Source of the DNA: Parus major
Lineage: Eukaryota > Chordata > Aves > Passeriformes > Paridae
Length of the DNA stretch: 64,000 nt
Direction: 5' to 3'
NCBI RefSeq assembly: GCF_001522545.3
Contig: NC_031776.1
Coordinates: 21,223,511-21,287,510, forward strand
Shown: piece by piece, positions 62,201 through 64,000 of the stretch
Layout of the letters: each line of letters begins with the position of its first letter
Position numbering within the stretch: position 1 is the stretch's first letter
Position numbers and translations under genes: made by a program
The notes under the pieces: generated by a model
What the model saw: the letters and a program-made list of their open reading frames with translations, nothing else
What the model was told of the DNA's origin: nothing
Database searches by the model: none

Positions 62201-64000
62201 ATGTATTTTGAGGCTAGAATGAAGAGGCAGAGGAGCTTTAAAAGGTTTATGCCCTCTACATTACTCATTCTCATTTATCTCACTTGTTCTGATGAGGACA
62301 CATTGAGTTACTCTGGATTTTGTCTTTGACCAAAACCAAGGTGTACTTTGCAGCACCAAATGCTCACATACTGTTGAAAGGGCCTTCCACAGCTCTAAAG
62401 AGAGACCCACACCTCGTAACCATAAGGCTTTTCACCACTGAAGAGCTGTTGCAAGCTAAAAAGTAAGAAAGAAAGAAAAGTAAGTATGGATTTAGCAGAA
62501 ATTTATCTCCCTTCTTGAGAGCGTAGATGCACCAATCCTGTTCAGCAAGATTCAGGTGCGGTGGATGAATCACTATAATTAATTCTTATACATTATCATT
62601 GAATTATTCTTAAAATTTCTAGTGGGCTGGTCAGGATAATGCCATGGAGAATGACTGACATTTCATCCTATCAGCTGTTCACCTGCTTCTACTCCTATGA
62701 GGATGCCTGGGAATATTTTTTTGCTGAAAGAAAGCAGACCACAGTCAGCATTTTTCCCTCCATCCATGTACTTCTCTCATGACCAGGTGGAGATATTAAT
62801 TTTTATCTCCAACAAAATGTGATGAAAGCATTAACTTTAAACAGATGGAATATATGTAGATTGGGCTTGTCTATTGTTCTCTACTTTTACCTTCCCTGTT
62901 TATACCATCTGTTCTGGATCTGTGTTAGTTTAGATTGTAATTCTTTTGAAGGAAGAAATAAAGTATCTTATACAAAGCATCATTAATATGTAGCAAATAA
63001 CAATGACAATGTAACTCAGAGATCAATAAGTTCCTTACTATTATAATACCCTGCATGTTTTTATTAGTGTTTGCCTTGTAATGTACATAGTTCTGGATTT
63101 TTTTTCACTACAACCAATTTTTTAAAGCATGTTTTTAAAGCATATTCTGCTAAAATATTTACAAGGAAAGTATTTCTGTGCTGTTTCACAGTTTAATGTA
63201 TGACACTATTGAAATTAAGGGAAATACATTAATTCAGGGTAGACTTGTGTTGCTTAAATTTTAAAAAAGCATTTAAAGTTTATGCTTTCTTTACCTTCAG
63301 AGATTTTCACTATTTTTCTTTTGTGTGTTAGCATTTATAATTGCCTGAGACTTCTTGGGCTTTGTTGGCACTGGGACTGGCAGCACCAAAATACTCTTGA
63401 TATGGGCTGTTTTGTGCAATACTTCCTGCCTTGCCAAAGCCAGGAAGTGCTAACACCCCTGCAGAAATTTCACAAGTTTCATGGTCCAAAGCTGTTCAAC
63501 AAAGCCACTGAGCTTTCTGGATGATAATGCTAACTGATCTGGGTTTTTTTTTAATGTTTGCCTACCATTAGCACTGTGCCTAAAATGATGTCAGTTTGTC
63601 CTTTTGAATTGTTGGCTGTCCTTGAAAACTAAACTCCTGTCCTTATTTATTCTTTCAGTGGGACAGCCACAGTTCTCCAGCTTCTTTGCAATTTTTGTCC
63701 AACACATCCCAATTAATTTCCTGGAATAACCATGAAATAAGCATCTTGGGAAGTCACAGTTTAGGCTGAGTTTGCTAACTCTTTGTGGTGTGACTGAAGT
63801 ACGTCACTCACAAGCCAGTTAGGGTGAGGCACTGTTGAGAATCTACCATAAGTGTAAAACAGAACTGTCAAACATAATGGTTTGGAAAGAAAATTACCTC
63901 TGTGCAGCTATCTTTTCTCTATTTTTTTGTGTACAAATAATATTTCCACTTGCTGTGAGTGCACAGCTACTGAGAAAGGGACAGACATCTCAAGGAACCT

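Larger units (their letters stand above)
55791..64000. other. Noncoding DNA, no gene seen
   Basis: The longest frame is 105 codons (56336-56653 plus), without familiar content; others are 60-81 codons. A GAAA-type short repeat lies at about 62465-62480. A slightly GC-richer patch at 61.5-61.8 kb resembles no element I can name. No RNA gene or mobile element is recognised. Motif-dense blocks, a palindrome and a poly-A run are listed separately. Confidence 0.55.

Noticed and set aside
62289..62330. CTGATGAGG, similar to the start of a hammerhead ribozyme core
   Set aside because: The required GAAA segment and supporting stems are absent.
1..64000. CR1 LINE 3' ends, the usual bird repeat
   Set aside because: I found no ATTCTATG-type terminal repeats and no characteristic 3' segment by eye on either strand; diverged internal pieces could still be missed.

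Overview
This window looks like vertebrate nuclear DNA from a gene-poor region: an intergenic desert or the inside of a very long intron. It is AT-rich by eye and strongly CpG-poor, and no reading frame on either strand exceeds about 145 codons. I recognise no protein family in any frame and support no protein-coding, rRNA or tRNA gene. There are no operon-like features, no CRISPR array and no intact transposon. The low density of interspersed repeats, the absence of primate- or rodent-type SINE and LINE sequence, faint MIR/CORE-SINE-like relics and one avian-LTR-like start (TGTCTTGGTTT) together suggest an amniote, most likely a bird. That assignment is inference.

Layout. Positions 1-10.7 kb are unique AT-rich DNA with a 70-bp polypurine tract near 5.0 kb. 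Between 10.7 and 20 kb lie a homeobox-motif-rich block, a MIR-like relic at 13.6 kb, an extremely AT-rich stretch at 14.04-14.16 kb, a 25-bp tandem duplication at 14.33 kb, a T-rich tract at 14.8 kb and a cluster of short tandem duplications at 17.7-17.8 kb. From 20 to 30 kb there are several short hairpins, an open frame with a signal-peptide-like start (24.6 kb), two motif-dense blocks (25.7 and 28.0 kb) and two MIR-like relics (27.2 and 29.8 kb). From 30 to 40 kb there are poly-A, AT and compound simple repeats, a large composite tetranucleotide array at 33.9 kb, an LTR-like fragment at 36.6 kb, and a slightly GC-richer patch near 39.0-39.5 kb.

From 40 to 50 kb there is a strong enhancer-like block at 40.7 kb, a lone TATA-like element at 43.27 kb and a perfect 25-bp palindrome at 49.65 kb that carries two opposed forkhead-like sites. 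From 50 to 64 kb there are further motif-dense blocks at 51.3, 57.1 and 57.9 kb, a fourth MIR-like relic at 54.6 kb, a roughly 650-bp pyrimidine-skewed segment ending in a GC/CpG-richer patch at 55.57-55.78 kb, a perfect short palindrome at 59.0 kb and an A22 tract.

If the window has a function, it is most likely cis-regulatory: scattered AT-rich blocks dense in homeodomain, POU, GATA and forkhead-type sites, as seen in conserved noncoding elements around developmental genes. This cannot be shown from one sequence alone; a cross-species alignment would decide it. I did not find a convincing new biological system here.
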